This document shows, piece by piece, positions 32,756-44,059 of a stretch of 64,000 bases of DNA. Source of the stretch: Apium graveolens (Eukaryota; Streptophyta; Magnoliopsida; Apiales; Apiaceae); contig NC_133653.1 in assembly GCF_009905375.1 (NCBI RefSeq), positions 54,329,704 through 54,393,703 of the forward strand, read 5' to 3'. The notes beneath the pieces are model-generated. The model saw nothing but the letters and a program-made list of their open reading frames with translations, was not told the DNA's origin and did not search any database. The first letter of the stretch is position 1. Each line of letters begins with the position of its first letter. Position numbers and translations under genes: made by a program.

Positions 32756-34733
32756 TCTCCCCCTTAGTCTTGGTGATAGGCATGAGGAGGGGAGTTGGTA
32801 ACTCTGGCCTTATTTGTTCAGGTAAAGAGGGCAGTGGTATGTTGAGCTTCCCCATGATGGCCCAAAGCAGCATAATTCTGCATTTGAAGATGCTTGTGAG
32901 AGTCTACCAGGGTCTGGATATCTGATTATTGACTCTTTACTAGAGAAGTCAAGGCTTGGACTTGTGTATTGAGAGAAGCATTAGAGGTCTGCAAGTCTGA
33001 GACTTGTTGTGAAGAGATTGGATTTGAAGATTTGTGGAGGTTGAGCTTGGATGATGAGAGCTTGTAGATGATGAGGAGCCAAAAGTTGCTTCCACAGCCT
33101 TTTTGATGCCATCCATAAGCAAGGTAGAAGGCTCATATCTACTCTGATGAAGCTATTCCAGTTTGACCTTTGAGTCATTTGTATTGGTGATTTGTTTTTG
33201 GACTACTTCATGAAGAGCAATGAAGGATTGTTTTAGATTTTTGACCTCTTTTTCAATGGTAGTCAGATCCATCCTTGTCATTTGATCAACAAAATGCTTG
33301 AACTTGGAGGTGATCCAGATTTGAGATGGTATGATATCATCCATATTCTCCTTCACGAGCTTCCTTTTCTCGTCTTCATGACCAGTCAGCTTGAGTTCTA
33401 GAGCTTTACCAATTAGGTGAAAAGCTTTGAGTTAAGCTTTGTACACCTCAGTGACTGTATCATAGACATCCTGTGGATTCAAGACCTTGGCATTGCTTCT
33501 AAGAATAGTGACATATTCATCTCTAAACCTAGCCAAGACTTGATCCATCTCCAATACAAAGTCTTGAGATAGCCATGCATCCACATTCCCATCTTGTTCT
33601 GCATCATTCACCATCTTCTCCTTCTATTTTTCAACATCTTTATTGTATGTCAGTATAATGGCTTGATAGTCTTGATTGCTCATGTCTGAAATGAGTAAAT
33701 ACTGTGAAATGTTTGCTAATCCAGAAATCTTCTCAACAAGAAGATCATCCACAGATGTAGGTTGAGAGTCAGATGTTTGCAGCCATTAAGAGAGACTGTG
33801 TTGTTGTTGAGGTTGTGAGGTTGAGGGTTGATCAGAACCACCTGTGACAGAAGTCACAGTTTTACTCACAGATTGCTCCGTGTTTATGACAAGTTATTGT
33901 TCCTCACATGTAGTGGGAACCTCCAATTGAATTGGAGGAGATTTGACTGGGTTACTATCATGTGCACCAGTCTCAAACCCTTGTGCTTCTTGCAAAGCAC
34001 TATCACATGAATGTGATAAACTTGCCTCTCCCATAGCAGGGTCATTGACAATTGTACTCCTAACATCAACTGCTAATGCAATTTCTACTAGAGTTTTGAG
34101 GGGAGTTGTTCCTACATGAGGAACCTTCAATTGAATTGGAGAGGATTTCAATAGCTCCCCCTCAGGAGTACTACCCTCAAACCTAACAGTCTGTGAAGAC
34201 TGATTTGCACATGAAGGTGCATTTATGACATCCATGGGGTCTTAGTAAAAACTGATGAATCCCCCATAGTTTTGATGGTGTCATCAAGGTCTACCCTAGC
34301 TAGTAGCCTCTTATCATCTGATTGTGGTGTCTGGGTGGTGAGCAAGGTTTCTTGAACCAAGTCACTTGATTTAGCTTGAACTTGAGAAATGGATTCAAGT
34401 GCTGTAGGAGAGGAAGAAATTTGTGAGTTTAAGATTTGTTGCTCAGAAATGAGTGTTGGCAGCTCCCCCTAAATGGATGAGGGATCTTCAGTAGATGTGC
34501 TCTCACAGTGTTTGCCATCCTTATTTCTCCTACCACACACTTGAATTTCTTCAGGTGTTGGCTGTACTCTATACAATGTGCATTGGGGTGAATACTCTTT
34601 TCAATAGACACATCATGTTGAGAGGATGTATCTAGAGTCTGTTTAGTCCCCATTTTTATAACTGCATCCTTTTGGGATGATACAAAGGTGGTTTGAGTGG
34701 TCAGCTCAGATTTCTTACTCTTCTTTAACCTCT
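32756..34733 (-). pseudogene. SIRE-B accessory frame, central part
   Basis: Open pieces at 34235-33894, 33614-33432, 33356-33153, 33178-32981 and 32873-32619 align in order with SIRE-A 6131-7881 and 7882-8125. Shared words include NDAEQDGNVDAWLSQDFVLE and MTRMDLTTIEKEVKNLKQSF. The region is mostly helical and coiled-coil-like. Frameshifts occur at several points, one of them next to the C-run near 34261-34265, where SIRE-A has its own independent lesion. A segment at about 34429-34733 continues toward the MITE insertion. Confidence 0.62.
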
Positions 34734-34738
34734 TAACT

Positions 34739-35266
34739 AGAGCTGGCAATTCGTTCGTTTCGTGTACTTTCGTGTCGTGTACTTTCGTGTTTCGTGTCAT
34801 GAATGTCCAACCCAAACCCGAACCGTTAAGGATTCGTTTCGTTTCGTATTCGTGTAACTTCATTTCGTGTACGTTTCGTGCCATGTTTCGTGTAATTTAA
34901 AATTAATAATAAAAATAAAGATAAATAAAATATATATTTAAATATTAAGTTTTTATTAGTCGAGTCTGAAGTCAATAAGTTATAAGACTCAAGTGCAGTC
35001 AAGTCTTATAAAATTTAAATTTGAATCTATTTTGTATCTATATTCTGTAAATATTATATGTAAAATATTATTGTAAGATATATGTATTCATATAATTTTG
35101 ATAAATTTATTTAAATATTTATTTATTTCGTGTACTTTCGTTTCGTGTCGTGTACCCAAGTGTAAATCCAAAACTGACACTAAATTCATCCGTGTACTTT
35201 CGTGTTCGTGTACCAAAAATGTCGAACCAAACCAGTTATTATGTCATGTAAGAAATTGCCGGCTCT
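34739..35266. mobile_element. hAT-like MITE inserted in SIRE-B accessory frame
   Basis: A 528-bp segment without counterpart in SIRE-A interrupts the accessory frame. Its ends are imperfect inverted repeats: AGAGCTGGCAATT on the left and AATTGCCGGCTCT on the right (12 of 13 pair). The AGAGC(T/C)GGCAA terminus resembles plant hAT non-autonomous elements. Inside are repeated 'cgtgtactttcgtgt' words near both ends. An eight-base target duplication is not evident (tcttaact versus catacata), so the ends or flanks may have changed. Confidence 0.6.
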
Positions 35267-35288
35267 CATACATAACATTCAAGGTTAT

Positions 35289-36297
35289 CTACTTTCTCAT
35301 CTTTTTACTCACTTCACCCTTTTGAGAGGATGAAGTAGTTGGTTTCCTAGATGCTATTGGTTGTGAAGGAATAGGCTCAACATGGGTAGGTTCTTGTGGG
35401 TGTGCCTGTGTTTGTGCTTCCACAGGCTCAGGAACCATTATTGCACTAGGTTGACTTGCACTGGTTCTCATGTCTGGCATAGAATAAGGATAGGTCTTAA
35501 ATCTTTTAATCATGAAAGGTGTTAACTTAAGACTCACTGGAACCTTATTCTTAGTAAGAAGTGATCCAAATAGAATTTTAGATACTTGCTTATAGTTGCC
35601 AATTAGTGACCTATTTACTCCTTCAAGCATATGTATGTCATTAACTTTACGGTTTAAAGCTGACATAATGAATTTAGGTAGAAAAATTTCCTTACCTCTT
35701 GACTCCAATGGCATTGTTAGCCTGATGCTCAATTCCTCCAGTATGTAATGTCCTACATTGATTTGTTTGTTGTGGGCCATCGAATAGGCCAGCTTCTTGA
35801 CAACACTTGATATATTGTCAAACCCTGACTTCCTGCAGGTGAAGGCCCTTATCACCGAATCAAAAAAAAGGACCATTCCCTCCTTAGATGCTTCTTGTTC
35901 ATGCTGGCCAGGTTGATCTTCTCAGAATAATTGATGAAGTTCATAATTCATACATCTCATCCTGAGTTGGAGCCTCCACCAACTTGTCAGTAGGAATGCC
36001 CAATGCCAGATTGACATCATTTTCAGAGATCTCCACCTGTTGTCCCTTGATTGTACAGTTTATCACAATTGTTGCAGCTTGGTTCTCATGCACAATTATC
36101 CTTGTAGTAGCTGTGTTCCAAAAGTCCCCTAACACATCCAAGTACAACACAGGATAAGAAGTGAGAGCCCCTACAAAGTAGGTCTCAGACAGGAACTTGA
36201 CAAAACATTGGAAGATTTTAGGTGCTTGGTTTGCATCTAAAAATGCAAGAAAGTTAGTCTCCTTGGGGATGGAGGGAACAATATTACTGGCTGCCAT
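35289..36297 (-). pseudogene. SIRE-B accessory frame, N-terminal domain
   Basis: It begins at the ATG 36295-36297 (MAASNIVPSIPKETNFLAF). Segment 36297-35941 is followed by a frame change near 35900, then 35876-35289. It matches the N-terminal domain of SIRE-A (8648-9622) throughout: NQAP, YLDVL, ISENDVNLALGIP, ILEELSIRLTMPLESRGKEIF and YSMPDMRTS. It keeps a sense codon at the site where SIRE-A has TAA. Downstream coding is split by the MITE at 35266. No catalytic motif, signal peptide or membrane helix is recognised. Confidence 0.7.
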
Positions 36298-37184
36298 TGT
36301 TATGAGTATGAAGTTTAGCGGGTAAGAAAAAATAGTGAGAAAGGAGTGAAAACGAGAGAGAAATCGGTTTTGGATTGAAAAGCTCGGTCACTTGAGTTCT
36401 CGAAAGATGTAAGTATGTATATGTATCGAGATGTCTGGGTATTTATAGTAAAAGCAAATGACTTATCGAGAAGTCAAAAATAGACGTTTGGGTTATACTT
36501 ATTGAGAAGTCAATTTGAAAATGAATTACATATCGAGAAGTCATTTTAAATTACTCTTTTAGGGAACTGAAAATTCACTTATCGAAATGTCAAATAAATA
36601 CCTAGTTTTTCCAGAAATGGACTGAATTTGATTCCAATTTGTATTTGAATAAATTCAAAATAAAATCAGAATAATTTTGCCAAAAGTATTTTACCAAAAT
36701 AATTTATTGAATTAAATTATTTTAGTTCTGAGTTATCTATAAGTCTAAAAAGATACTTGTAGAGAACTCTGTAATTTTACACTTATAGAGAACTCTACAA
36801 TGACTTATCGATAAGTCATAATAATGCTTATCGAGAAGTCACTCGAAAAGTCAGTAAATTGACTTATCGAGAACTCACTCGAGAAGTCTTAAAATGACTT
36901 GTCGATAAGTCATTAGCCTTATCGAGAACTCAGTTCTCTATATACTTTTGATCAATTTGATTCTGGCTTGTGTTAATTTTACATACCAAGGATGTAAATT
37001 TACAGCTAGACAGTTTTCTTAGAATTGTGAAGAATTCCAAGCTGAATTTTTGTTTTTGGAAAATAAATATGCAGAGATTTCTGAAATATTTATAATTCAT
37101 ATTTCAGTTAATTTCCAATTAAATCAAATTAATTTTGATTTACTAAAAATTAATCTGTCACAACACATTAGCTGAGTTCTTGCC
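36298..37184 (-). other. SIRE-B spacer between pol and accessory frame
   Basis: Equivalent to 9623-10504 of SIRE-A, with the same clusters of 'cttatcgagaagtca'-type motifs (about 36420-36960). It is non-coding and contains no alternative gene. Confidence 0.6.
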
Positions 37185-37833
37185 TTAGGATGAATAATTA
37201 AACATTCCAATTGCACCTACAAGTCTAGTGAAAGTTGCTTCATCCAAAGGTTTTTCTGTTGGAACAAAAATAAGCTCAATGGTATCATTTGTAGCATGTT
37301 CTCTAATAAAATGGTACCTTACATCAATGCGCTTTGTTTTAGATAGATTAACTGAATTAGCCACTATAGATATAGCACTAGTATTGTCACACATAATTGG
37401 AATTTTGTGTAACACTAGGACATAATTCATTAGCTAATTTCTAATCCAAAGCACTTGAGAACAACAACTTCCTGCAACTATGTATTCAGCCTTTGCTGTG
37501 GAAGTTGACACAAATTGTTATTTCTTGCTATACTAGGATACAAGTCTTTGTCCAAGAAACTGACAGTTTCCACTAGTGCTCTTTCTGTCAACTCTGCATC
37601 CAGCAAAATCTGCATCTGTGTAGCCAACAGCTTCAAACCAGTTCCCTTAGGATACCACAATCCCAAGTTTGGAGTCCCCTTCAAGTATCTGAAAATCCTC
37701 TTTACAACCATCAAATGTGATTCTTTTGGATTCGCTTGAAATCTTGCACACAGACATGTAGCAAACATGATGTCTGGTCTACTTGCAGTTAAGTAAAGCA
37801 ATGATCCAATCATCCCTCTATAGCTTGAAATAT
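37185..37833 (-). pseudogene. pol: SIRE-B reverse transcriptase tail and RNase H
   Basis: From 37833 downward the minus strand reads the end of Copia reverse transcriptase (YRGMIGSLLYLTASRPDI, CARFQANPKESH, YLKGTPNLGLWYPKG), then the RNase H region with frame changes, ending in IMCDNTSAISIVANSV, RIDVRYHFIREHA and PLDEATFTRLVG (stop at 37185-37187). A block of about 40 residues expected around the LADIFTK motif is shortened. The upstream catalytic YVDD region is missing because the element is truncated at 37833. Confidence 0.85.
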
Positions 37834-38855
37834 TGAAAGGATATCTTCGATATATTATTTATTTTGGTATTTGTACGATTAAACATAAAATTTAAGTACA
37901 CTTAGATCCTCTCCATTAGGACATGATTTTAATTGATCCAGATCAAAGTCAAATAGTCAAACCAGCTAAATTATTTTCAAGACTATTTATAAAAGAGATA
38001 TTTCATTATTCTAAAAACATTAAAATTATATTTTATGGAATATATCTCTAAGGCAATTTGATCAAATAAGAAATATCAAGTTATGATATTTTTTAGATCA
38101 CAGTTGCAACATCAATAAGGCAACAAGCTCGAATAAGGAATATATCAGAAATATTCTTTAGAGATCTCGTGCTAAATCAAAAATATTTTTTTCTTCGCTC
38201 CAAAATATATTTTACATCCTTCAAAAGATTTTTTATTCAAATTTTATTAATATTCATGATTGAAGTATTAATATCCATTTTTACACCTATCTGTGTGTTC
38301 GTAAAGTAATTTTCTCCCGTTTCATAAAATCAGCATTTCTCGGAGAAAATTATTCAAAAATACTCAAAAATATTTCCCACCACTCAAATATATTTTATAT
38401 ATTAGGAAATATATTTTAAGTATCTATAAAAGTCAAAACTTTGGTCAAAATATCCATCTCTTTCATTCAAAGACCAATAGTATTTTATTCGGAAGTAAAG
38501 GCTGACAGAACCGCTTTAAATCTAAATAAATATTTCCACATACTAGAATGACTTGAAATTTTGTATGGATCACATAAATGGTATTTTATATGCATGGTAA
38601 AAATTTCGTAGCGTTTCGAGAATTTTTGTCCGGGCACGAAATTCGAGGTAGTTGGTCTCACAGTTGACCACGTTTGACCTAGCTACCATTGACCATTATT
38701 GACCAAACTTTGCAGGACATCATTTTATAATATTTAGGTAATTATAATATTTTTTATGATATTTATTTAAGAGTTTTTGGGGTGGTCATAATTAATGGTG
38801 CTTAATCCTTAATTAAAATAATTAAAGAATGATTAAAAGAAAAGAGAAATATATA

Positions 38856-38860
<5 letters not shown>

Positions 38861-38897
<37 letters not shown>
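38861..38897. repeat. (TA)n microsatellite
   Basis: About 18 uninterrupted TA dinucleotides inside the Copia-E LTR-like region, directly upstream of a less AT-rich segment. Confidence 0.9.
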
Positions 38898-38900
<3 letters not shown>

Positions 38901-39590
38901 CTGAGATTTGAATGGATACTAGCTTGTGCTTCCTTCCCACTTGCAAAGAAACACAACCTACTTGCCATGTCATCAATCCATGTGATACACTCCATCCACC
39001 ATCCATTTCTTCTCAAATCTTTACCATTCATTTCACCCAATTTCCTCTGTAAATAAACCCCCACTCCAACCCATTTTAACAAAGAAAAAGAGCCAAATAC
39101 TTGCTGGGAATTTTTCAAGAAGTGCCTCTCTTCATCTCTTTCAAATTCTATACACACACTTCTTCTAAAAAACCTTCTCTCTCTTAAATATATACACATA
39201 TACTTAAGGTTTTTGATATCCAAGCTTAGCTTCACCCAACCAAGCTTGTTCCCACCAAGTGAGCTCATCCACCACCACTTTCCGGCCTCCCGAAGGGCTA
39301 CCCAAGTTCTTCCATAGTGCCAAAATCCGGCCGAACCTCCGACAAATTTTTCCGGTGAACTTTTCCGACCGTTTTCCAAAAGTGGTGAGTTTTTAGCTTC
39401 TTCTTTAGTTTTCTTTATTTTGAGCTTTGTACTTAATTTCTCTACTTCATCTCAAGCTCTAATACAAGATCTCCTATAAAGAAGGTTCTCTAAGAAAAGA
39501 GAACGAAGATTCGAACTCGGAATTCGAATAAGTACTTGATCTTCAAACCGAAGCTCTAAACGAAGAAGATCTATAATATACAAGTACTTA

Positions 39591-39658
39591 AATCTCTAAA
39601 TAACTCCTCACGAGTGAGATTTCATAAATCTCTAAATAACTCCTCACGAGTGAGATTT
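39591..39658 (+). repeat. ~36-bp direct duplication
   Basis: 'aatctctaaataactcctc' followed by 'acgagtgagattt' occurs twice in tandem. Confidence 0.8.
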
Positions 39659-39672
39659 AATATTTGACATCG

Positions 39673-40290
39673 CGAGTTGGTCAATTACTTGCACTTTATT
39701 TATCTCGACCTTGACCAACATATTTCGTGAATATAGTATAATTACGAAAGGTGTCATTTTATAATCTCGCTAACATCTCTAGTGTTCCGAGAGATTATAA
39801 ATCGATCAGTAGTGATCTTTGTATTTTTGTCAAATATAAGAGACGGATTAAATCACACGAGTTGGCCAATTACTCACACTTCTATTATTTGGATCTTGGC
39901 CAACACATAGTTCGTGTATATAGTCCAATTACGAAAGATATCGTATAATCCCCTTCTAGCACCTTAGTGTTCCGTGGGGTTTTTATTCGATATATATAAA
40001 CTTCGTAATCATCCGTCTAAGTTTCAAAGGTGGATTTAATCATACGAGTTGACCAATTACTTTGCATTTCATTTATCTCGATCTTGGTCAACGCATAGTT
40101 CGTGTATATAGTATCATTACGAAAGGTATCACTTATAACCCCTTCTAGCATCTTCAGTGTTCCGAGGGATTATAAGTCGATCAATAGTAAACTTCGTAAT
40201 CATCCACCTAAACTTCAAATGCACAAATTCAAAGCCAATTAATTGCACTTCTATTATTTGGACCTTGGCTAAGAATCATAGAACCTATAA
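39673..40290 (+). repeat. ~186-bp tandem repeats, 3.3 units
   Basis: Units start at 39673, 39858 and 40045, with a partial fourth at about 40229. Shared landmarks in each unit are cgagttgg(c/t)caattac, tcttggccaac, ttcgtgtatatagt, attacgaaag and tagtgttccg. The units are diverged by substitutions and small indels. They lie inside the Copia-E LTR-like region. Confidence 0.85.
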
Positions 40291-40453
40291 AGTTGCTTGA
40301 AGTCAAAAGTATACTTTAACCACATAACCGTCAAATTATAAGTATACTAAATCCACAAGCCTAAGAGCTTAAAAGGATAGGTATAATTCCGAGATTGTAA
40401 CCAAAGTATTCTTTGATCCATAAATACATAATCTAAAGAAGAAGAATACAAAA

Positions 40454-40745
40454 GAAGTCATAAGCCATAGTGCTTATACATATATACAAGACTTCTTATT
40501 ACTCCGATAAACATATATTTTACAAAAACGGAGTAATCACAAGTATACTTGACACATAAATATATATTCCAAGTTAAGTATACGTATTGAGCTTGAAGAT
40601 CAAAGAAGTCATAATCCATATTGATTATACATATAAAGGACTTCTTATATTACTTCGATTAACATATAATCCATAGAGACGGAGTAATCAAAAGTATACT
40701 TGATATAACATTTTATATCTCAAGTCAAGTATATATAGAGTATTA
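40454..40745 (+). repeat. ~151-bp tandem duplication, 2 units
   Basis: Units begin at 40454 (gaagtcataagcc) and 40605 (gaagtcataatcc). Both contain acttcttatt, cggagtaatca and aagtatactt. Confidence 0.8.
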
Positions 40746-41458
40746 ATATTCTTAGTTGAATATTATACTATCTTTTGGGCTAGTACCGTAACATACTAGT
40801 TCAACACATATTTTCTCCATACTTTGTGTTTTGTGGATTGTCTTATTAGTTTCGTAGTGAGGTGAGGTGACGTGAGGTGATCTTCGTTCTAACACCCAAG
40901 TCTCATACGCACTAGCGGGGAGTTAATTGTATTTGCACCGTGAAGAAGAGGAAAGACCCAAGACCGGATACTAAGATCCGAGACCGGTGAAAGTTAAGGA
41001 AGCCAAGTCCACACAAGGGATCTACATCAACTTTGAAAAGATAGCGGGGAGTTATTGTCTAAGATAAGTTGTGTAAGAATTACATTTATTTTGAGGTGGT
41101 GACCCTTGTGTTACGCACCAAGATAAATATTTGTAAGGGTGTAAAGGCTTCTCCACCTACTAAAAGAGCGAGTTTATATTAAGGGAAAATCTCGAGTCCG
41201 GGAGAGGAGCTCGGGGACTGGAGTAGGGGTGAGCGGATCTATTAGAGGTTGCGCCATCGCGAACCAGGATAAAATCGCCGTGTGGTATTTTTTTTCCTTG
41301 CACTTTATTTTCCGCACATATAAACTGCATAACCACTCGGTAAAGTTTTAAAAAGGGATAACATTATTTTAAAATGCCATAATAAATTTTAAATTGGTAA
41401 TTAAGCTATTCAACCCCCCCTTCTAGCTTAATATAGCCCTCATACGGGACCTAACAAT

Positions 41459-41470
41459 TGGTATCAGAGC
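41459..41470 (+). other. Copia-E primer binding site
   Basis: TGGTATCAGAGC, tRNA-iMet type, two bases after the LTR end. Confidence 0.95.
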
Positions 41471-41534
41471 AGTGCTTTTTAACGTGTTCATTAAGTGATT
41501 TGTAGATTTACAGACTCAACAAAAAGTGGTCCAA

Positions 41535-42670
41535 ATGGCGTATATTAATCCCGATGGTTGTGGTGAAGGATTGTCAAGCTCACGACCTCCTCTGTTCGAT
41601 GGCACCAACTTTGCAACATGGAAAACTAGATTTCGCATTTATGCAAGATCTCAAGGAGTCAAAGTTTGGATGGCTGTCGAAGACGGTGTTCGCATACCTA
41701 CCAAAATTGTCGAGGACATCCTCATTGAAAAGAAGGTTAGTGAATACAATCTCGAGGAAGAAGCCACAATGAAATAGCCGCCAAGGCGGAAATGGTTCTC
41801 ACAAGTGCACTTGCGGAAAAAGAATACAAAAGAGTAAATAATTGCAAGTTGGCACAAGAGATGTGGAACAAATTAGTGGTAACTTATGAAGGAACCACTG
41901 ATATAAAAGATTCTCGGATGGAAATATTGATCCAAGATTATGAGAACTTTAAACTCCAAGAATGAGAAAATATCATCGATATGGAAACAAGATTTACTCG
42001 TATAATCGATGAATTATCTCAACTTGGAAAGAATTATACTCAAAATGAAAAGAATAGAAGAGTGCTTAAATCTCTACCTCCAAGTTGGAAAGTCAAAGTT
42101 ACTACCATAAAAGAGATGCACAATCTAAATGAGTATAAGATTGATAACCTCTTCGGAAATCTTCGTGCTTACGAAGAAGATAATATTCCGGAAAAGGTTG
42201 CTCCTAAAGTGGAGGACAAAAAGAAAAATATGGCACTAACGACCATATTAATAGATGAAGATAAAAATGACGAGGAGTTAAATGAGGAACTTCAAAATAT
42301 CAATGAGAGTGAAATTGCTCTTCTCATGAAACAACTCCGTCGTGTGCTTCAAAGTAAAGCTCAAAGATACGGAAAAGGTTTCCTAAAATCAAATAATCAA
42401 CAAAGAGTTTTTAACTCTAACGGAAGGCCTAATTACTCCCAAAATTATTCTTCCAACTATAAGAATAATTTTCCGTCAACGAGCTACAACAAAGGCAAAG
42501 GCAATCAAAATATGAATACCTATAGTAATGCCAATGTCTCTACTGCTCATCCCGTCTACACTCCTCCAAAACCAAAAGATGCATCTCCGGAGGAAACACA
42601 AGATGTGTGTTTTGAGTGTAAACAACCCGGTCACTATAAAAGAGAATGTCCTAAACTTTCAAAGGGATGA
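41535..42670 (+). pseudogene. gag: Copia-E gag
   Basis: It starts at the ATG 41535 (MAYINPDGCGEG). The UBN2-type region (FDGTNFATWKTRFRIYA) has a one-base frameshift near 41768, then continues (AEMVLTSALAEKEYK, LAQEMWNKLVVTYEGT). A TGA lies at 41963-41965. The frame is then open from 41966 to 42670 through FTRIIDELSQLG, LKSLPPSW and a zinc knuckle CFECKQPGHYKREC at about 42610-42651. A TGA at 42668-42670 lies in frame with the next segment. Gag assembles the virus-like particle and binds RNA through the knuckle. Confidence 0.85.
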
Positions 42671-44059
42671 AGTCTCGTGGCTGAAAATGGTTGGGATTTG
42701 AGTGAAGATGAAGAAGCTCCGGAAGTTAGTGAAGAAATGGTGAATCTATGCTTGATGGCTCTCGGAGAAGAAACTACATCTAGGGAAGTCTCCTCTACAA
42801 ATGAAGAGGTAACATCGAACTACGTCTCAATTAAGTCATTATTGGATGAATCTAATTTATCACTTATGGACATGAATAAGCATGATTTAATTGGACTTGT
42901 GGTAGAATATAAAAGTAAATACAAAGATGTTGATCAAAGGATTCACTTAGTATGGTCCGAGAAAATGAAAATAAAAGAAATACATCATACTCAAAATAAA
43001 GAGTATACTCGGATGATGGACTTAAGAGTCCAAGATGAAAAAGAGATTACATCTCTAAAAGATCAAAACCATCTCATCAAGGTTGAAGTAAATAAACTTC
43101 AAGAAAATATAATTAACCTTGAAACAGAGAATATATCACTAATCCTCAAAGAGGAAGAGATGGTACGTGAAAAGGTTCAATTGAATGAAAATATATGTAA
43201 ACTTCACGTTGATCTATTGAACCTAAAGATTCAAGTGGAATCAAGTGTTCAAAATAAAGAAACATCTTCTAAAGACAATCTTGATAAAGAAAATGAGCTA
43301 ATAAAGATCAATGAGCTTACAATTGAAGCTCAAAAGTTGAAAGAAGAAAATCATAAGCTCATAGCTCAAGTTAAGGATCAAGAAATAATCCTTAATAACA
43401 AGATTGATGCCTTACAAAAAGATAATGAAAGTCTTGAAAATGTTCTTCAAAGATTTACAAAAGGCAATAAGATGTTGGATCAAATGGTGCATACAAAAGC
43501 CTCATACAATCATGAAGGTTTAAGATATAATAAGAATTCTCCTCATAAAAATAATATTCGGAGATTTGTATCACCAACTAAGACTTCACCTGAATCACCA
43601 TCATATAATTGTTCTTATTGTAACAAGATTGGACACACTGTTCAATATTGTAAATTCAAGAATGGTGAAATTAAGGGAAAACATGTATGGATTCGCAAGG
43701 AATCATATAAGAAAGATGATAAGGGTGTGCCTTACGAAAATATGGAATATAAAGATCAAAGGCAACAAAGGTCTCATCAACCTACTACGGTTCCAAATAG
43801 TAGCAACCAACATCATGTCAACCATAATGATTATGCACTTAAAAGACAACAATTTCTTAGATATGCATATCATCATGATAATAATAGATATAATGCTTAT
43901 CATGCTCAATCTAGATTCTATGGTACATCTAGAAATTATCCAACTAGGAAGTATGTACTTAAAGAGGTTCATGTTCCTAAGGAAGATAATGACATGCCTA
44001 GCCATGCTTATAAACATTCAAATGCTCTTTATGATGATCTAACTCCAGGACCCTCATGA
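42671..44059 (+). pseudogene. gag: Copia-E gag extension with coiled coil and second Cys/His motif
   Basis: This lies in the same frame as the upstream gag across the TGA at 42668, so it is probably the second half of one gag. It has an acidic start (DLSEDEEAPEVSEEM), the short motif NLCLMALGE, a coiled coil of about 170 residues (about 42880-43460), then CSYCNKIGHTVQYC near 43610-43651, followed by KHVWIRKE and a His/Tyr/Asn-rich tail to TGA at 44057-44059. It is fully open for 461 codons. Confidence 0.8.

Larger units (their letters stand above)
29508..37833 (-). mobile_element. SIRE-type Copia element, 5' part truncated (SIRE-B)
   Basis: In minus orientation it keeps the 3' LTR (29508-30836), PPT, the full-length but broken accessory frame (about 31000-36297), the motif-rich spacer (36298-37190) and the RNase H plus reverse-transcriptase tail (37190-37833). 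It stops abruptly at about 37833 inside the conserved reverse transcriptase segment, where sequence assigned to Copia-E begins. Its gag, integrase and 5' LTR are missing from the window. Its protein segments are closely related to those of SIRE-A. Confidence 0.88.
37834..41456 (+). repeat. Copia-E 5' LTR (left edge uncertain)
   Basis: The right end is firm: ...CGGGACCTAACA at 41456, two bases before the PBS. At 3.6 kb it would be exceptionally long for a Copia LTR, although tandem duplications inside account for about 0.9 kb. The left boundary is the point where SIRE-B coding stops. It includes a (TA)n run, a pyrimidine-rich 5'-UTR-like stretch near 39100-39190, tandem arrays at 39591-40745 and a GC-richer part near 41190-41290. 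Confidence 0.5.

Noticed and set aside
34755..34900. Repeated 'cgtgtactttcgtgt' words as a CRISPR-like or satellite array
   Set aside because: Repeats are irregular, without uniform spacers, and lie within the inverted ends of a MITE in a plant genome.
38829..39379. Frames on both strands in the Copia-E LTR-like region that could suggest a small host gene
   Set aside because: No conserved motif, conflicting strands, and location inside an LTR with 5'-UTR-like composition.
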